In this document: one piece after another, positions 36,798 through 46,367 of the stretch
How the letters are laid out: the number at the start of each line of letters is the position of its first letter
Numbering within the stretch: the first letter of the stretch is position 1
Assembly (NCBI GenBank): GCA_018817385.1
Contig: JAHIUA010000090.1
Span: 41,561-105,560, forward strand
Source: Pseudomonadota bacterium
Lineage (GTDB): Bacteria; Desulfobacterota; Desulfobulbia; Desulfobulbales; Desulfocapsaceae
Length of the DNA stretch: 64,000 bases
Direction: 5' to 3'
The notes under the pieces: generated by a model
The model's database searches: none
Told to the model about the DNA's origin: nothing
The model's input: only the letters and a program-made list of their open reading frames with translations
Program-made: the position numbers and the translations under genes

Positions 36798-38579
36798 TTA
36801 TCGACTCGCTTTTCCTACTGCTTTAATGCGATCATATTTTTTCGGTGCATGACAACCGACCAGACAACCGCCGCCATTCTTATCCGGAGTGAATTCTATC
36901 GGATACGACCATCTGCCAAAAGGAACTTCATAACGAACATGCTTGGCCTGATTACTGGCATGGGGATCATGACAGGCAATACAACTTCGTCCTTTTTTCA
37001 TGTTCACATGGAAAAAATGAAGATTATATTCCTTATCGCGGAAGTTGGTCAACTTGTCTGTATTTCTGGTCTTGGCCACGTCCTTGTTATGGCAACCAAA
37101 ACACAGATCATACTCTTCCGGGTTGTATTCGTTATAAAACTCTTCCGGGAAATATCGAACCAGAAGACGACTGAACGTTGAGCCGTGCACGTTATGACAT
37201 TCAGAGCAGGCCCCAGTTTTTACTGGACCATGCATATTCTTACTACTGGCAATGACATCTGCCAGCTCTTCATGACAGGTACCGCACAGATTGATCCCTT
37301 TGCCCTTGAGCAGAGAAGCAACTTCAGAACCGTGGGGGACGTGACAATCAACACACCTTCCCTTGGCCACCGGCTCATGTTTGAAGACAGCCTTATCAAT
37401 AGCCTCATAGACATCGGGAGAGACATCCCGATGACAACTCTCACAGAGTTTTTCAGAAGGAGCGGTCAGCTGAAATCGGATATCAGAACTATGGGGATCA
37501 TGACAGTTCCCGCAATCCTCAGCCACTGGCTCATGCGTCACTGCTTTCCCCATCTGTTCTTTGACATTTTCATGGCACTCGAAGCAGAGCAATCCTTTTT
37601 CCAGAGGGGCAATCAACAGTTTTTTGTTGGCCGAGGCGTGAGCGAAATGACAGGCAATACAATCACCGGTGCCAACCGGGCCATGCTGATGCTTCTTGGT
37701 AAAAATTTCAGCTTCATGGCAATTGAAACAGAGACTACTGACCTGTTTTCCTTCACCTCGCAACTGGAAGCGCATGTTCGATTGATGAGGATCATGACAG
37801 TCAACACATCCCTCTTCTACTGGCGGATGCATCACATCCAGAGCAAATTCTTTACGTTTAGCCTCATGACAGACGAGACAGAGCTCCTGGCCGGTGCGCT
37901 CCATCTGCATCGGCTTAAAAGAACCATGGGGATTATGACAGGAAATACAGACTCCGGCTCCCACTGGTCCATGGACATGGGCCGCATCTTTTCCTATTTT
38001 GGGGTGACATTCTCCTGTGGTACAGGTACTACGAGCAGGAGAAATACGCCCGAAATCAAACTTGCCACGCCGGAAGCTATGGCATTCTTTACAGTCAAGT
38101 GCACTAGGTTTACTGTGAACATAAAACTGTTTATATCCCTCTGGAGCCTTCTGACCTTTTTTCAGGTCCTTTTTAGGGGTATAATAGATTTTGATCTGCT
38201 TGCTTACCCCCTCCCCGGAGACCGTAAACTGGTTACTCCCCTGCTGGAAGGTGATAAACGAACCAAAGGTCCCGTCTTTCACCGGCACTACGGCATTGGC
38301 CACCTTGATTCCGCTTCCAGAGATTTTAACACTATCCACTTTGACACCACTGATAAAACCAGACATAAAAACAGTCTGTTCCGTGACAAAGGCGCCATCC
38401 GGTGGTGCGACCACCGTCAATTTTGGAACATCCTTTTTTTCCGTCTCTGCGGCAGTACAGAGCACCGCGGATGACAACAAGATCAACAGAGCCATCACTG
38501 CAAGCAGCAGGCCCGATGGACAGTTGAAATCCAGATGTTTCCCATCTTCCTTCAGTTTTAATCCTCTCCCAACAAACAT
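36798..38579 (-). CDS. 16-heme c-type cytochrome with N-terminal Ig-like domain
   Basis: 593 aa from the ATG at 38579, which has AAGGAGG five bases before it (better than the upstream alternative). After the signal (LCTAAETEKK) comes a beta-rich domain (residues ~50-140, DGAFVTEQTVFMSGFISG). I count 14 CxxCH plus one CX4CH (CTTGECH) and one CX3CH (CLVGCH), 16 sites. Many are CHDPHxS blocks, and PVGTGDC is shared with the decaheme protein at 32356. A Fur-type operator lies 207 bp upstream, so this gene and the TlpA-like gene are probably iron-regulated. Confidence 0.9.
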   Translation of the reverse strand: MFVGRGLKLKEDGKHLDFNCPSGLLLAVMALLILLSSAVLCTAAETEKKDVPKLTVVAPPDGAFVTEQTVFMSGFISGVKVDSVKISGSGIKVANAVVPVKDGTFGSFITFQQGSNQFTVSGEGVSKQIKIYYTPKKDLKKGQKAPEGYKQFYVHSKPSALDCKECHSFRRGKFDFGRISPARSTCTTGECHPKIGKDAAHVHGPVGAGVCISCHNPHGSFKPMQMERTGQELCLVCHEAKRKEFALDVMHPPVEEGCVDCHDPHQSNMRFQLRGEGKQVSSLCFNCHEAEIFTKKHQHGPVGTGDCIACHFAHASANKKLLIAPLEKGLLCFECHENVKEQMGKAVTHEPVAEDCGNCHDPHSSDIRFQLTAPSEKLCESCHRDVSPDVYEAIDKAVFKHEPVAKGRCVDCHVPHGSEVASLLKGKGINLCGTCHEELADVIASSKNMHGPVKTGACSECHNVHGSTFSRLLVRYFPEEFYNEYNPEEYDLCFGCHNKDVAKTRNTDKLTNFRDKEYNLHFFHVNMKKGRSCIACHDPHASNQAKHVRYEVPFGRWSYPIEFTPDKNGGGCLVGCHAPKKYDRIKAVGKASR

Positions 38580-38785
38580 GATTCCTCCTTCAATGTTCTT
38601 TTTGCTGTAAAGCACATTTCAGGGACTACATACAATCCGAGTCTCCCATTTCTTCCTCTTCCCAGTACATTCAATTCAGTTTAATGAATAGCTCACTTAA
38701 CTAAAATCGAATCTACTCCTTTTCGTTTAGAACAGGAAAAAAAGGTTTTTTCAAGACTTTCCTCGCCGAATTAGCAAGTAAGAAT

Positions 38786-38800
38786 TGGGAATCATTCTCA
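38786..38800. promoter_or_regulatory. Fur-type operator
   Basis: On the minus strand TGAGAATGATTCCCA, compared with the 7-1-7 consensus TGAnAATnATTnTCA: one mismatch. It lies in the 250-bp gap upstream of the 16-heme gene at 36798-38579. Binding is predicted from the pattern. Confidence 0.6.
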
Positions 38801-38828
38801 ATATGGCCTAAAACCTGTAGAAACATGC

Positions 38829-41048
38829 TCAATTCATAACCGGTCCTCTTTGTTTACTATTATGATAATACTTGAATCTGAAGAGGGCATCGAGCCCATG
38901 ACAGTCTATGCACATCAACTTATATGTTTGCATGCGTAAAAAGCTGTTGGTGGCCCGGCCTTCCATATTTTCTCCTGTCCCTGCCCTGGAAACTTTTGGG
39001 TCCCAACGATGCACATCATGACATGAGGCACAGGAAATATCACCCACAGTGACCTGTTTTCCTGTTCTCTCCTGAAAGAGTGGAAAATAGTTCGATTCAC
39101 CTTTGACATTTCGGCCGACGTTGGTAATCAACATTCCTTCGGGATGCGAATCCACAGTGGGCACCTTCTTTGAGCCGATATCGTTTTTATTATGGCAGGA
39201 TTTACACATCTTATCCATAACCCCATTGCCTGCACCGAGTTTACGGGCCCAGAGGCGGACCCTGTTTTCTCCATTATGAACGAGATGACAGGCCCCGCAG
39301 ACCCCTGATTGAGAAGGGGTCTGGCCGAGAAAGTTTTGGGAATCCGGTGCAAGAATATTCATATCATGATCTGTCATAGTCACATAGGACTGCTCGCTAT
39401 GGCAGTTGGCACAGAGAATGGGGGCCGAAGCACTTTGCAAACGGAGAAAACTGTTCTTGCCATCTCCTTCCAGGCCGGCAAAATGTTCAACCCTCTCTTT
39501 GGTTGGATCCCACTGATGGGGGTTATGACAGGTAAGACAGGTCACCATACCCGTCTCTCCCTTTTTTCCTTTTTTATCATAAAGAGGAAGAGTCGTTTTC
39601 AGCCCCAGTCGCTTCGGATCGACATCCACAGGATGGGAGCGCTTGCCAAGGACCTTGGTCCCTGCCGTTCCTTCACTGTTATGGCAGGCAAGGCAAACTG
39701 CCTCTGCGGGCTGGCGTGATCTGTTTTTACTGTCTATGGCCCACAGGCTTTTTTCTTCCGCCATATGGATCAGATGGCATACTCCGCAAGGTCCAGACTC
39801 GGCCGGACTCTGCCCCTGGTTGTTCAGGGATTTTGATCCAGCCGCCAGGAGATCATGATCGGTCAATTCCACCCGGCTCTCAGCCAAATGACACTGTCGG
39901 CAAAGTTCCGGTGCGGGTTTATTCGTCAATCGCAGGAACTTGTCTCCAGCCGCGACCACCCCTCCGGGCAGTACCTTTCTCCCCTGATGGGGATCATGAC
40001 AGGTCGGACAGGAGAGAATTCCTTGCTCCGGAGCGACCCGTCTGCCCTCAACATTGAAAACCGGCAATTTCGGATCCATCCCCTTATCACTTATCGATAC
40101 ATTATAGGGATGGGAGTACTTGGCCAGAATCTTATTTTTGGCCAGCCCCCCATCTTGATGGCAGCTGACACAGAGATCCATGGCCTTGTAGCCCGTTGAC
40201 TTTTCCGGCATCTTGCGACCCCACAACATCACTTCGCTGGCTCCGTGTACCAGATGACAGACACCGCAGATTCCGGACTGAGCCGGAGTCTTTCCTTTCA
40301 GATTGGTGGAGTTTGGAGAACTTATTCGCAGATCATGAACGGTGGCCACCATTGCTTCCTTATCACGGTGACAATCAAGACAGAGTTGTCCACCTCCCTG
40401 GGCACTGTCAATAAGAAATTTATCATTGGCAGCGCCATGCACTCGGTGACAACTCTCACAGATAACCTGATTCTTTCTACCTCCCTCAATGGCACCCAGT
40501 TCTCGAAACTCGTCAGAAAACTTGATCTTGGTGGAATCGATGGGGTGATTCCCCTTGTCAGATCCACCATCTTTATCTTTATGGCACTGCCGGCACATCC
40601 CGGAATCATCATTGGAGGACCGCACAAAGATAGTTTTATCCATTCCCATTTCACTTGGCACCCCATGGGCGGTATGACAAGTAGCACATTGCATAAAACC
40701 GTTTTTATCCAGAGGAAATATCTCTGGAATTTCCATACCCTCAGGAGGTGGTTTATTGATGGGATGATGCTGATCATTATAGACCCGGGCCCTGGAGTCG
40801 GCCACACTGCCATCATGACAAGAATGACAAATCTCAGCCTCGGCCACAACCTTTTCTGCCTGATAAGGAACCAGATCAGATCCTCTGCCATAAAGAAAAA
40901 AGGTATCGATCCAACGATAATGACAGAGGGCACACTCCTTGGCCGAACTGGGATTACTGGGAGCCGTAACTTCAGCGAGGGCAATCTGAGGTGACAAGAG
41001 AAGGAGAAAAAGTAAAACACGAGAGAGAAAAAAAGAAGACTGCTTCAT
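38829..41048 (-). CDS. 18-heme c-type cytochrome
   Basis: 739 aa when started at the ATG at 41048, which gives a clean signal peptide (MKQSSFFLSRVLL … IALAEV); the open frame continues to 41195. Eighteen CxxCH motifs by hand count. Three long internal repeats are visible, each with SG(I/P/V)CG(V/A)CHL(V/I)H followed by a (L)W residue block, then a CxxCH with a SHP, then a CxxCHDPHQ/CHNPHQW/CHDVHRW. The protein is thus a triplication of a ~180-residue multiheme unit plus an N-terminal part. No lipobox, so probably periplasmic. Confidence 0.9.
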   Translation of the reverse strand: MKQSSFFLSRVLLFLLLLSPQIALAEVTAPSNPSSAKECALCHYRWIDTFFLYGRGSDLVPYQAEKVVAEAEICHSCHDGSVADSRARVYNDQHHPINKPPPEGMEIPEIFPLDKNGFMQCATCHTAHGVPSEMGMDKTIFVRSSNDDSGMCRQCHKDKDGGSDKGNHPIDSTKIKFSDEFRELGAIEGGRKNQVICESCHRVHGAANDKFLIDSAQGGGQLCLDCHRDKEAMVATVHDLRISSPNSTNLKGKTPAQSGICGVCHLVHGASEVMLWGRKMPEKSTGYKAMDLCVSCHQDGGLAKNKILAKYSHPYNVSISDKGMDPKLPVFNVEGRRVAPEQGILSCPTCHDPHQGRKVLPGGVVAAGDKFLRLTNKPAPELCRQCHLAESRVELTDHDLLAAGSKSLNNQGQSPAESGPCGVCHLIHMAEEKSLWAIDSKNRSRQPAEAVCLACHNSEGTAGTKVLGKRSHPVDVDPKRLGLKTTLPLYDKKGKKGETGMVTCLTCHNPHQWDPTKERVEHFAGLEGDGKNSFLRLQSASAPILCANCHSEQSYVTMTDHDMNILAPDSQNFLGQTPSQSGVCGACHLVHNGENRVRLWARKLGAGNGVMDKMCKSCHNKNDIGSKKVPTVDSHPEGMLITNVGRNVKGESNYFPLFQERTGKQVTVGDISCASCHDVHRWDPKVSRAGTGENMEGRATNSFLRMQTYKLMCIDCHGLDALFRFKYYHNSKQRGPVMN

Positions 41049-41253
41049 ACCTAACTGTTCACCAAGGAAAACAACCATTTTTCTCGTCTCTCCGGCCTGA
41101 AAGAATGTATCAGTTCCACCCTCCACAGCTTCATGTGACTGGCTTAATGAATCTGGAACCTGCTCTGCAAGCCAGGCAATCAGATGAAAGTGCAAGAGTG
41201 CTCAAATGCTTCGTTCATAAAGAAGGCAAACCGCGCCTGAGAGACAAATGGAA

Positions 41254-42225
41254 TTATCGGTTAATCTGGAAGACGCTGACACGTTCTGCAAACATTTGAA
41301 CCACATAGAGACGATCTTTCTTGTCTATAAAAAGACCTACCGGGGAGTTATACCTCCACAACTCACCCTTCTTCCCGTCTCCGATCACAGAATGAAAAAC
41401 TCCGTGATCAAAGACTTGAATAACCCCCATATAGGAATCACTTACATAGACCATGCCTAAAGTATCGACAGCCACTCCTTTGGGTCTGAAGAACTGTCCC
41501 TTCTCCACCCCCCAGTCACCGATGAATTGGACAAACTTCCCATCACGGGTCATTTCCTGGACCCGGGTGTTGATCACATCAACAATATAGAGATACTTAT
41601 CTCTATCCATCGAGATCATGAAGGGATAGCGAAACTCCATCCTCGTAATACCGGCATTACCGATAACCTCAATCAGGGCAAGGGTTCCCAGATCATATTT
41701 ATAAAGACAGTGATTGTCATTATCGACCACAAAGATCTCGGTTCCAGCACTATCCACGGCAACATCAGTTGGATCCGGCGCCTTCCCACTTTGAAATTTC
41801 AATTTGATTTCATTGAGGAAGCGACCCTTAGCTGAAAATATCTGAACCCTGTGATTCCCACTGTCGGCAACGTAGAGCCTGCCGGCGCCATCAATATCCA
41901 TCCCCAGAGGGTAATGAAACTGACCGGGCTCACTACCGGCCTGACCGAATAAAAAAAGAAATTTCCCATTCGAATCAAAGGCCTTAATACACTGGTTGAC
42001 ACCATCCACCACATAAATAGTGCCGTCCCCAGCCACAGCGACATCACTGGGCTGACGAAAGTTGTGTTGGATATCAAAAAGAGGCGTGACCGTTGTCAGA
42101 TCCAGAGAATACACCGGACCAGTCATCATTAGAGAAACAAAGAGGAAAATGAGTCCGTCACGAACAAGTCCTCCTCTTGGTTTACCCTTGGCAAATAAGA
42201 TATACCAGCCAACCATTCTTTTCAT
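41254..42225 (-). CDS. Secreted NHL beta-propeller protein C
   Basis: 323 aa with an N-terminal hydrophobic signal (LIFLFVSLMMTGPVYS). Six NHL repeats are easy to see: FRQPSDVAVAGDGTIYVVDG, FHYPLGMDIDGAGRLYVADSGNHRVQIF, PTDVAVDSAGTEIFVVDNDNH, FRYPFMISMDRDKYLYIVD, FFRPKGVAVDTLGMVYVSDS and YNSPVGLFIDKKDRLYVVQ. No heme motif. It sits between a membrane-anchored triheme cytochrome and the 18-heme cytochrome. Confidence 0.88.
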   Translation of the reverse strand: MKRMVGWYILFAKGKPRGGLVRDGLIFLFVSLMMTGPVYSLDLTTVTPLFDIQHNFRQPSDVAVAGDGTIYVVDGVNQCIKAFDSNGKFLFLFGQAGSEPGQFHYPLGMDIDGAGRLYVADSGNHRVQIFSAKGRFLNEIKLKFQSGKAPDPTDVAVDSAGTEIFVVDNDNHCLYKYDLGTLALIEVIGNAGITRMEFRYPFMISMDRDKYLYIVDVINTRVQEMTRDGKFVQFIGDWGVEKGQFFRPKGVAVDTLGMVYVSDSYMGVIQVFDHGVFHSVIGDGKKGELWRYNSPVGLFIDKKDRLYVVQMFAERVSVFQINR

Positions 42226-42298
42226 ACAACCTCAATTCATTCAATAAACTGGAAGCGGCCCTTGAAAGAAGAACCGCCTCCAGAGACTTTCCCGTGAC

Positions 42299-43261
42299 CT
42301 ATCCTTCCGTGCCCACAGCAGGCGGAAGACTTTCAACCTCGGGAACAGACGGGGTCAACTGCCCCGGAAGGACCGGTTCCACAGGGTCCACAGCAGGGTC
42401 TACCGGATGACTTACACCAGGATTGAGCATTTTAGGCATGTAGAATTTCGTATAATTCTTGATCATCCCCACCACTTCAGTGCTGGTAATGGAGTCTACT
42501 CTTCTCTCGGAATATCCAAGATCAGCAAGCGGCAGAAGAGGCTTCTCTTTGGAATGGCACTCCTCACATATTACCGGTTTTTTACTGACAATATTATGAA
42601 TGATATTCTTAGACTTTGATTTCTGACCTTCGGTCAACTCTTTTTCATTCAACCGATATTGCTCAACAAAATCCCTCTTGGCCTGACTGTCGATCCGTAC
42701 TATGGAGCCTTTTTCCATGACAAAGGGGATAATTTTGGCCTTGTATGTGCCTGGAGGCGCATCGTTCACCGGGCTTGGAATAATCTCGCCGGTCTCACGC
42801 GCATACCATTTATAGACTCCGGTGGCCATCTCCCCTTCCGGACGGGAATGACAAGTCTGACAGCCGATAAAAAAGGCATGCATATTCAAAAAAGCACGGA
42901 GATCTTTGGTTACAGAATCGTGGGGCATGTCCCCATGACAGGAACTGCAGTAGGAATGTCTGTCTGGTCCGACATCAAAGCCAATATGATGAAAATGCCC
43001 CTCTATATACTGCTGTTCGAGAACCCGGTAACCGAGATACTGCTTGGTCCGCGTCTCACTATTCAGAATCACCTGCTCAAAAGATTTAGCCACCTTTTCC
43101 TTCTGGACCAGGGATTCTTCACTATGCTCCATATTGGCGGCATGTCGTTCGTGATACTCATGAATGATATGAGCAAAGGTAAGATTCCAGATAATCACCC
43201 CGAAATAAACGACCAGGGCCATGAAGGCCAGAATATAGAGTTTCGTTAACAACTTTTTCAT
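42299..43261 (-). CDS. Membrane-anchored triheme c-type cytochrome
   Basis: 320 aa. One N-terminal transmembrane anchor (LYILAFMALVVYFGVIIWNLTF) is followed by a helical periplasmic part and three CxxCH motifs: CSSCHGDMPH, CQTCH and CEECH. The C-terminal ~45 residues are Pro/Val/Glu-rich and unstructured. Its start overlaps the stop of the b-type cytochrome gene (ATGA), so the two are coupled. The anchor plus few hemes recalls NapC/NrfH proteins, but the heme number and spacing differ, so I do not assign it there. Confidence 0.85.
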   Translation of the reverse strand: MKKLLTKLYILAFMALVVYFGVIIWNLTFAHIIHEYHERHAANMEHSEESLVQKEKVAKSFEQVILNSETRTKQYLGYRVLEQQYIEGHFHHIGFDVGPDRHSYCSSCHGDMPHDSVTKDLRAFLNMHAFFIGCQTCHSRPEGEMATGVYKWYARETGEIIPSPVNDAPPGTYKAKIIPFVMEKGSIVRIDSQAKRDFVEQYRLNEKELTEGQKSKSKNIIHNIVSKKPVICEECHSKEKPLLPLADLGYSERRVDSITSTEVVGMIKNYTKFYMPKMLNPGVSHPVDPAVDPVEPVLPGQLTPSVPEVESLPPAVGTEG

Positions 43262-44175
43262 ACTGCTGCCCCTCCTTCCTTGACGGACTGCTCTGACGAC
43301 TCGGTTCCACTTACATTTTCCGGAGAGGATTGCCTTTGACTACTCTTTGGAGCATGATCAGAGCAACTCGGGGCATGACCTCCGCCATGGGGTGGCAGAA
43401 TCTCTTTTTCATATCCTTCTTCCCGCATGACCTTCACATAATGTTCATAATGTTCTTCACACATCAGTTCCTCGCTCAGGTACCCTGTCAAAAACACTGT
43501 GCCCATGGGAAAGACCGAAGTGGAAAAATGAACATTATACCAATGCCAGATAAAGAGAAAGAGACCAGCCAAAAGGGCCTCATCACTGTGGGCAATCAAA
43601 CAGAAGTTAATAAATTCGCCAGGAATAATCTGGGTGAAAAGCTCTTTATTCCAAATAATAAGACCAGAGGCACCAATAATAAACATACCCCAGAAGGGTG
43701 CCCAGTAATCGAACTTTTCCTTCCACGTGTACTCATCACCGTCGGGACGGACATTGGTATAGTAGAAGAGATATTTCATCAGGTCTATGATATCTTTCAA
43801 GTCTTTGAGATTTGGCACCATGGGCAGCTTCAACACCCTCATGGCGAACCGGCCTATGGTATAGGTTCCCTCCCTTTTCATGGGCAGATAGTGATCCAGA
43901 TAAATCACCTTGAAGATCCAAAAGATGTGATAGGCAAAAAGGAGAAGCATAATGGCCCCGGTTACCTTATGGACCGTGGGAGCCATGGTGATACCGCCGA
44001 ACAGGGCGTAGAGATAGGGAGACCAGAAGGCGTCACTGAACTTTAGCGGCATACCGCTCAAGACCAGAATCACCACCGTGGCAGCGAGAATGATGTGCTG
44101 GATTCTCAGATCCATATCAAATCTGAAAAAGTATTTTTCGTTGTTTATTATTTTTATCTGAGGATATTTAGCCAT
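43258..44175 (-). CDS. b-type cytochrome, inner-membrane quinol oxidase subunit
   Basis: 305 aa with four or five transmembrane helices. It resembles the cytochrome b561/formate-dehydrogenase-gamma family: RIQHIILAATVVILVLSGMP, MLLLFAYHIFWIFKVIY, WGMFIIGASGLIIW and LLAGLFLFIWHWYNVHF, with His residues placed to bind two b hemes. The C-terminal ~45 residues are Ser/Glu/His-rich. Together with the adjacent membrane-anchored octaheme protein this resembles the CbcBA pair of Geobacter, which oxidises menaquinol for low-potential metal reduction (role inferred). Confidence 0.88.
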   Translation of the reverse strand: MAKYPQIKIINNEKYFFRFDMDLRIQHIILAATVVILVLSGMPLKFSDAFWSPYLYALFGGITMAPTVHKVTGAIMLLLFAYHIFWIFKVIYLDHYLPMKREGTYTIGRFAMRVLKLPMVPNLKDLKDIIDLMKYLFYYTNVRPDGDEYTWKEKFDYWAPFWGMFIIGASGLIIWNKELFTQIIPGEFINFCLIAHSDEALLAGLFLFIWHWYNVHFSTSVFPMGTVFLTGYLSEELMCEEHYEHYVKVMREEGYEKEILPPHGGGHAPSCSDHAPKSSQRQSSPENVSGTESSEQSVKEGGAAV

Positions 44176-44180
44176 GATTT

Positions 44181-45233
44181 CTACCTCCTCCTTGTGAAGC
44201 TGGCATTTGGAAACAAGCGCCGCAACAGGTCAAAGAACAAAATAAACATCAGTGGCAGCAAAGTTCCTCCGGTTAGGACGTAAAAAAAGGTAGTGAACCA
44301 ATAGACAACCGGGCTTTTATCCATATCGAACATAGGATGTACCTGATAATTGGCAAACTGGACAGAGGCACCGGGATGACAATCGATTGAGTTACAGATC
44401 GCCCCTCTGTTGTCCGGATGGGTGGAAGACCTGGGATCATCATTACCATACATCTGATGCACAGATTTCCCCTTGACCACATGGCAGTCAAGACAGTCAG
44501 GGATGGCTTCATCAAGTAGATTGGCAGCCTTTCCATGAAAAGTTTCCTGATAGGATGAACCGGCCATAACAGTCAAACCGTGACGCTTCACCAACTCTTT
44601 ATCATCATGGCATTTCCCACAGGCCTGGGCGACATTAAGAGGGCTACGGCTCTTATGGAGGCGGGTGGTAATATGATTATAAAACCTGAAAATAAAGTCT
44701 TCCTTCTCATGACAGACTCGACATCTGCCCATGGCGTCATCGGCTATACCGGGACGCACTTTTTTAACAAAGGCAAGGGGCCTGAACAGAGGATTATCAT
44801 GGCAATCCTTACAGGTCGGCATGTCTTCGTTGAATTTCTTGAGATTTCCTTCTTTGTCAACCTTGCTGTGGACCGATTCATCCATGAAGGTTTTTACGGA
44901 TTTGTGTGAAAATTTCTGCTCACTGGTGGGCTCGATAATATGGCAGACTGCCAGACAATCGACCGGTTTAGCAGGTTCATGTGGGATCTTGGTGATATCA
45001 GCATGACATCCTTCACATTTAACTTTTGAATGAACACTTGTATTAAAAATATCTTCATTCACAAACATCAATTTCATATTACCGCCTTCATCAATCCGAC
45101 TCAGGCCTGGATACTTATGACACAACAGACAATTCCCCATGTCTGCAGCCAACACCCATCCAGGCATCAGACAAAAGGCTACAAGCAGTGCCCTGAAAGA
45201 CCAGTGCGGTCCTCGCAAAAAATTAGACAACAT
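44181..45233 (-). CDS. Octaheme c-type cytochrome with C-terminal membrane anchor (CbcA-like)
   Basis: 350 aa: signal peptide (MPGWVLAADM), eight heme sites and a C-terminal transmembrane helix (FTTFFYVLTGGTLLPLMFILFF) with a basic tail. The sites are six CxxCH plus CLAVCH (CX3CH) and CNSIDCH (CX4CH). Five bases separate it from the b-type cytochrome gene. The combination of a tail-anchored multiheme subunit with a diheme b subunit is that of quinol:cytochrome oxidoreductases. An AGGGGG-type ribosome site precedes the ATG. Confidence 0.88.
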   Translation of the reverse strand: MLSNFLRGPHWSFRALLVAFCLMPGWVLAADMGNCLLCHKYPGLSRIDEGGNMKLMFVNEDIFNTSVHSKVKCEGCHADITKIPHEPAKPVDCLAVCHIIEPTSEQKFSHKSVKTFMDESVHSKVDKEGNLKKFNEDMPTCKDCHDNPLFRPLAFVKKVRPGIADDAMGRCRVCHEKEDFIFRFYNHITTRLHKSRSPLNVAQACGKCHDDKELVKRHGLTVMAGSSYQETFHGKAANLLDEAIPDCLDCHVVKGKSVHQMYGNDDPRSSTHPDNRGAICNSIDCHPGASVQFANYQVHPMFDMDKSPVVYWFTTFFYVLTGGTLLPLMFILFFDLLRRLFPNASFTRRR

Positions 45234-45428
45234 TCCCCCCCCTATTTTCTTATTTAGAAGTATGAATAACTCAAACTCTTTTACCGGCCATCAGACCATG
45301 ATCAGGGTCAACCCTTCCTCTCCTCCCTGCTCTTGACCAAACTGGACCCCTTCCTGCATGCTGGCGGCAATGCAGATTGAACAGCAGCCCTGGATCACCG
45401 GCATCTCTGCCTCTCTCCTCCCCTCTTG

Positions 45429-46367
45429 TTAATTATTCTGATGACACGCCAGACAGATTTTATCTCCAACCCTTGGCACCCGTAAGCGCCCCACTTCACC
45501 TGCACCGCCTGCTCCTGTCTTTCCCACAGGGATGACTCCCCGCTCATGAGGGTTATGACACGTGACACAGGTGACCTTTCCACGGGCATCAAGGGGTAAA
45601 ATAATCCCCAATTTTCGTTCAGATCTCCGCATATTTTCCAAAATTCTTGGAGGAGGCTTTTTGAGGTGATTAGCATTGATAGGATGCATCTGTATCTGCT
45701 TATAATGACAACGATAACAGAGGACATCAAGCTTACCGATAGGGGCCACGAGATCTGCCTCCCCCTTGGATTCTTCAAGAGTGGCCCGGTTGACATCTGG
45801 GACTTTCTTGTGGCAGTAAAGACATTTCTCTTTGACGACATTTCCCTGCGTATCTATCTGATTATGCGGGTCCATCATCTTGTATTCGGCCTCATGATGA
45901 CACTTATAACAGATGGCAGTCCGTGACAGCAGTGGATTTACACGCAGAAAGGAACTGTTAAATTTTTCCATACTGCTATCGGCCTGGCACTGGAGACTCA
46001 TACGGTGACAGGTGACACAGGTGATGGTATCGTCTTTGAGAGGAAAATCAGATGGAATTTTGGTCTGTTTTTCAGGTGATAATTTCACGCCAACGGGATG
46101 GGTGTAGGTCTCGGGTGTGTAGTTATGACACCGACAGGTTTCGATATAATCATCAAAACGCATGTCCATGGCACCCTGCCCCTCGGAATTCAGGTGGCAC
46201 TCGTTGCAATAATACTTGTTGAAATGAACATTTGTGCTGGCGTTGACTCCGGGATTCACAAATGTCAACTGATTACCACTTCTTTCCTTGGCAAAGGAGA
46301 CATTGCTCACCAGGAGGAAAAAAATCAAACAACCTACTCGACAACGGACTAAAGCAAATCCACTCAC
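45429..46367 (-). CDS. Heptaheme c-type cytochrome, first gene of the minus arm
   Basis: About 312 aa if started at GTG 46367, which gives a normal signal peptide (CLIFFLLVSNVSFAKER); the open frame reaches 46496 and an ATG is at 46451, but no ribosome site decides. Seven CxxCH motifs: CNECH, CVTCH, CYKCH, CLYCH, CYRCH, CVTCH and CLACH. There is also an ETCRCHNY segment in which only one residue separates the two cysteines; this would be a very unusual heme site or none. Likely a periplasmic partner of the octaheme/cytochrome b module. Confidence 0.85.
   Translation of the reverse strand: MSGFALVRCRVGCLIFFLLVSNVSFAKERSGNQLTFVNPGVNASTNVHFNKYYCNECHLNSEGQGAMDMRFDDYIETCRCHNYTPETYTHPVGVKLSPEKQTKIPSDFPLKDDTITCVTCHRMSLQCQADSSMEKFNSSFLRVNPLLSRTAICYKCHHEAEYKMMDPHNQIDTQGNVVKEKCLYCHKKVPDVNRATLEESKGEADLVAPIGKLDVLCYRCHYKQIQMHPINANHLKKPPPRILENMRRSERKLGIILPLDARGKVTCVTCHNPHERGVIPVGKTGAGGAGEVGRLRVPRVGDKICLACHQNN

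Noticed and set aside
37185..38474. 429-codon open frame opposite the 16-heme cytochrome
   Set aside because: It is the antisense of CxxCH-rich codons, which rarely give stops in that frame; no ribosome site, signal or family pattern. The minus-strand gene is certain.
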